Source: Mariannaea sp. PMI_226
Taxonomy: Eukaryota > Ascomycota > Sordariomycetes > Hypocreales > Nectriaceae
Direction: 5' to 3'
DNA: 64,000 bases
Assembly (NCBI GenBank): GCA_024336345.1
Contig: JANFOG010000011.1
Span: forward strand, 248,001-312,000
Below the pieces are notes generated by a model. The model was not told the origin of the DNA. It searched no databases and was given only the letters and a program-made list of their open reading frames with translations. Positions 61,467 to 64,000 of the stretch are shown here, piece by piece; positions within the stretch are counted from its first letter, which is position 1; every line of letters starts with the position of its first letter. The translations under genes and the position numbers were made by a program.

Positions 61467-62691
61467 CTACAATTTCCGATCCTCTATGCCCTGCACCTTG
61501 CGATAGGCGTTGCGGTGCATTTCTAAGAAGACAAATGTACAAATAGTTTGGCTAGGGTTTTGCGTGTCAGTGAACAGTGACATTGTATAAAGAGACGCGG
61601 GGGTAACCCAAAAGGAGAGGAAGGAAGAAAAAGAATAAGAATAAGAAAAAACAAGGAAAAATTAAACTCACGGGCCAAGTCTGAGGAAACTGGGAACCCA
61701 TCCCTTAAACATCCAGCCGAGACCATCAGCCTTGTAGAGATCGCCCATGATGTGCATGACGCCCTGACTGTGCGAGGAAGACATTACACGGGTCTTGATG
61801 ACGTCGATGGGGCTACAGACAGTCGCGGCAACCAAACCAGCCAAAAACGATGCCGAAAAGTGCGTTGTCAAGTTATCCTCGAGCGGTGTGTACTTGAGCA
61901 GCAGGCGCTTGGCAACATCGTAGCTCGCAAGCTGACCAGCCGTCATGAAGGCGGCGCGGGTACTGTTAGGGAGCCACCCGCGGAACCAGCTGCGAGGGCC
62001 TTCCTCGCGGGCCATCCGAACCATGCCGTCGACAGCGTGCTTATAGTTGCGGCGCTCAGCCGGGGGCAGAGCGGCGTCGTGTTGCATACGGACATTGAGA
62101 ACGTCGGCGAAGTTGCCTGCAATGCCACCAACGAAGCCGGAACCAGCGGCCATGGCGATGAGCAAGGGGAACGAGGGCTCCTTGCCCGTCTTGGTCACGA
62201 TGCGTGCCTTGATATCCTCGTAGATACCAAAGCGGGCTGTCGAGTAGGTCATCTGGCGCAGCAGCGAGGCTGAAATACCATTGTAGAGACCCGTAGGACC
62301 GGCCGTACGGAGAATGTGGACGAAGGTGCCGGCCATGTTCTTTGGCGCGTTACCGGTACGCATCTGAAGACGGACCTGCGAGATTCAATGTCAGTAAATT
62401 TATGCCCTGCGGTGAAAGGGCAATCGAAAAAAACAAGGTGCAATACCTTAACTGTGAACGCGCTCGGTTGTTAGCCATGATCTCGCTTCATTAAAAATCT
62501 AAACCAAGACACTTTTTTTTTTGGCGGAGAAGACATGACGTACCAAGATCCAAAGGATGAGTGACGCAGGCGGCCATACTGCTGGCACTTCCTCCGAACC
62601 AGAAAGGATACTTCACCGAAATCTTTTTCTGCTGCGGCTCCTGTGCCTTCGCCTTGACAGGCTCAGCGCCATGGGAGTATGAGGCGCTCAT
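61467..62691 (-). CDS. DIC1: Mitochondrial dicarboxylate carrier (DIC1-type)
   Basis: Inner-membrane carrier exchanging malate or succinate for phosphate, feeding the TCA cycle and gluconeogenesis. Four exons, 62691-62544, 62451-62447 (5 nt), 62375-61672 and 61551-61467, give 313 residues. Six membrane segments are expected, with three signature motifs: HPLDL-V-K-V at the exon 1/2/3 junction, FADVLNVRMQHD, and SPIDVIKTRVM. RMQHDAALPPAERRNYKHAVDGM is the sequence pattern of the dicarboxylate carrier branch. The last exon gives QTICTFVFLEMHRNAYRKV, matching the usual PHT-x-x-TFVFLE end. Introns are 92, 71 and 120 nt with donors GTACGT, GTATTG and GTGAGT. Without the micro-exon the frame breaks, so the model is well constrained. 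Confidence 0.92.
62447..62451 (-). other. DIC1: 5-nt micro-exon of the dicarboxylate carrier
   Basis: The minus strand reads TTAAG between TTCACAG and GTATTG. Upstream intron 62543-62452 has a GGCTAACAA branch site; downstream intron 62446-62376 has TTACTGACA before CTCGCAG. The exon completes a Val codon and supplies the Lys of the first P-x-D-x-x-K carrier motif. Confidence 0.8.
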
Positions 62692-63526
62692 GGTAAAGAG
62701 AGTTGACGATGGCGATGAAGCTTCGCAAGCGATAGCGGCGGAATCCTTTTTTTTTTTTTTAAAGATAGCTAGAAGCTGTTTCTAGGGAGCAGCAGATATC
62801 CTCGACATTCCCGCAGATAAGAGAGGGATTTCTTTTGAAATAAAGAGGGGGATAAACAGGTGCTTTTCGGTCATCCGGGGGGAGGGGGGAGAGAAGAGAA
62901 TGCACAGGCCTTTGGGAACGGTGTGAGAGTGGTCGAGATGCCAGGTTTGAACTGACGATATTTCACAGCGATGAGATGGACAGTGATTTGATTTTCCGGG
63001 GGTCCGGCTGCGGAGTGTCATCCGCAGCAGGGATCCGTCACCCAGCGGCGTACGATCGAACGGCGCCGGGTGGCCGAAGCGCTGGAGCATGCCCCTGGAG
63101 CCGCCCTATCATGCCCTGCAAGGCCACTGGAGCGGGTGCGCCTAGTTCAGGAGTTTTTTTTTTTTTACTGGCCTGGCCCTTACATGAGGTACTGGAGGTG
63201 GTGTCCATTATGGGGCAGGCGACGGCTGCCAACGGTATCTTCGGACATGTGGTGGTAACGGCCGGCCTGACTGGGGCGGTGGAGGGCCGCCATAGTTAAT
63301 CCGAATCAATACCCGCTGATGCCGCCCAGGCGGTGGAGAATTTCGGGCTGAGGCTCAACTTTTTTTGTTTGCTGCGAGCATCGGCTCCGAGCACTTCAGC
63401 TTCACCCCCACGAAGAAAGCTCCCCCCCTCCCCTCCCCCATCCCCGTCACTACTATCGGCCATTGGCAATCACCGTGGCCACTTTCCGGCCCGGACGCTA
63501 TCTGTACAGCTACGGACATTGTCAAT
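62692..63526. other. divergent promoter region of DIC1 and mitochondrial PheRS
   Basis: 835 bases between divergent start codons, with T and A homopolymers at 62748-62760 and 63156-63166. Two genes for mitochondrial proteins may share control here, but no specific site is recognised. Confidence 0.5.
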
Positions 63527-64000
63527 ATGAGAGTTCAAGTCTCGGGTGTCCGCTGCCTCTGGGGCAATTCGTCGCGACTCCTTCAAGTGTCCCGCTATGC
63601 CGGGAGCTCAGCGTCGCTGCCACTAGCTTGCGTAAGGCGGCACTTCTTTTCAAGTCAGTCCTAGCTTTTGCAACACCAAGGATTGACGTCACTGACGAAA
63701 GGCTCCCTCTCCTTTTTTTGGCATTACAGCTTCTCCCAACAACCAGCAATCCAAGCCTGGATCCGTGACAATCCGAGGCCAGACCTATTCCACCGATCCC
63801 GCCTGGTTCAACGCCCCAGCCCACGTCTTGGATGCGACCTCGCGAAAGCTTCACCTTCAAAATGACCATCCCATCTCCATCACCCGCCAAATTATTCAGT
63901 CCAATTTCCCCGCATCGTCATTCAAGTCTTACAATGAGTTCAACCCTGTTGTGTCGACGATCCAGAACTTCGATTCGCTAGGATTCCCCCAGAACCATCC
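63527..64000 (+). CDS. MSF1: Mitochondrial phenylalanyl-tRNA synthetase, 5' part
   Basis: Charges mitochondrial tRNA-Phe; single-chain alpha-type enzyme (yeast Msf1, human FARS2). Partial: exon 1 is 63527-63653 and exon 2 starts at 63730 and runs off the right edge. The intron has a GTCAGT donor and TTACAG acceptor. Residues 1-45 are Arg/Ser-rich without acids (MRVQVSGVRCLWGNSSRLLQ...), a good mitochondrial targeting peptide. The mature part has TYSTDPAWFN, SRKLHLQNDHPISITRQII and FNPVVSTIQNFDSLGFPQ, which match the N-terminal region of Msf1-type enzymes before the catalytic core. About 130 residues are visible. The catalytic motifs lie beyond the window. Confidence 0.9.

Overview
The window is nuclear DNA of a filamentous ascomycete, most likely a member of the Hypocreales (Sordariomycetes). 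The genes have short GT-AG introns with CTAAC or CTGAC-type branch sites. The protein set is typical of Pezizomycotina: a velvet regulator of the VeA/VEL1 type, a PREG/Pho80-type cyclin, an opsin-related Hsp30-type protein, and a bifunctional PFK-2/FBPase-2 with a long low-complexity N-terminus. The species cannot be fixed from sequence alone. No bacterial-style features (operons, CRISPR, IS elements) were found, and no transposon.

Layout, left to right. 0.4-4.1 kb, three minus-strand genes: CHZ1 (H2A.Z chaperone), an EMC10-like ER membrane protein complex subunit, and a Pho80/PREG-like cyclin. 7.4-10.6 kb: VID28/GID5 (ARM-repeat subunit of the GID/CTLH ubiquitin ligase), plus strand. 13.3-14.5 kb: opsin-related seven-helix protein, plus. 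14.5-25.1 kb: a 10.6-kb stretch with no gene I can support. 25.1-26.8 kb: veA, plus. 28.8-30.3 kb: an unrecognised RS-rich protein with a KEN box, plus. 31.9-36.2 kb: MGA2/SPT23-type membrane-tethered transcription factor, minus. 36.2-43.5 kb: gene-poor. 43.5-47.5 kb: RNase H1 and TAD3 (tRNA inosine deaminase subunit), both minus. 47.5-54.2 kb: gene-poor. 54.2-64 kb is gene-dense: PFK2/FBPase2 (plus), SOF1 (minus), RPB3 (plus), mitochondrial dicarboxylate carrier (minus), and the 5' part of mitochondrial phenylalanyl-tRNA synthetase (plus), which runs off the right edge.

Functionally this is mostly housekeeping: chromatin, transcription, rRNA and tRNA maturation, carbon flux, mitochondrial transport and ER membrane-protein insertion. 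Regulatory genes (veA, MGA2, PREG, PFK2, VID28) are interspersed and several sit beside unusually long non-coding stretches. There is no operon or obvious biosynthetic cluster. SOF1/RPB3 and the carrier/PheRS pair are divergent and probably share promoter regions.

The most notable structures are gene-architectural. The dicarboxylate carrier needs a 5-nt micro-exon that supplies the conserved lysine of its first signature motif. CHZ1 has a 13-nt mini-exon. PREG and MGA2 each contain an in-frame 3n intron that leaves the reading frame open if retained. Gene models were built by reading splice signals and reading frame by eye; no database search was possible.
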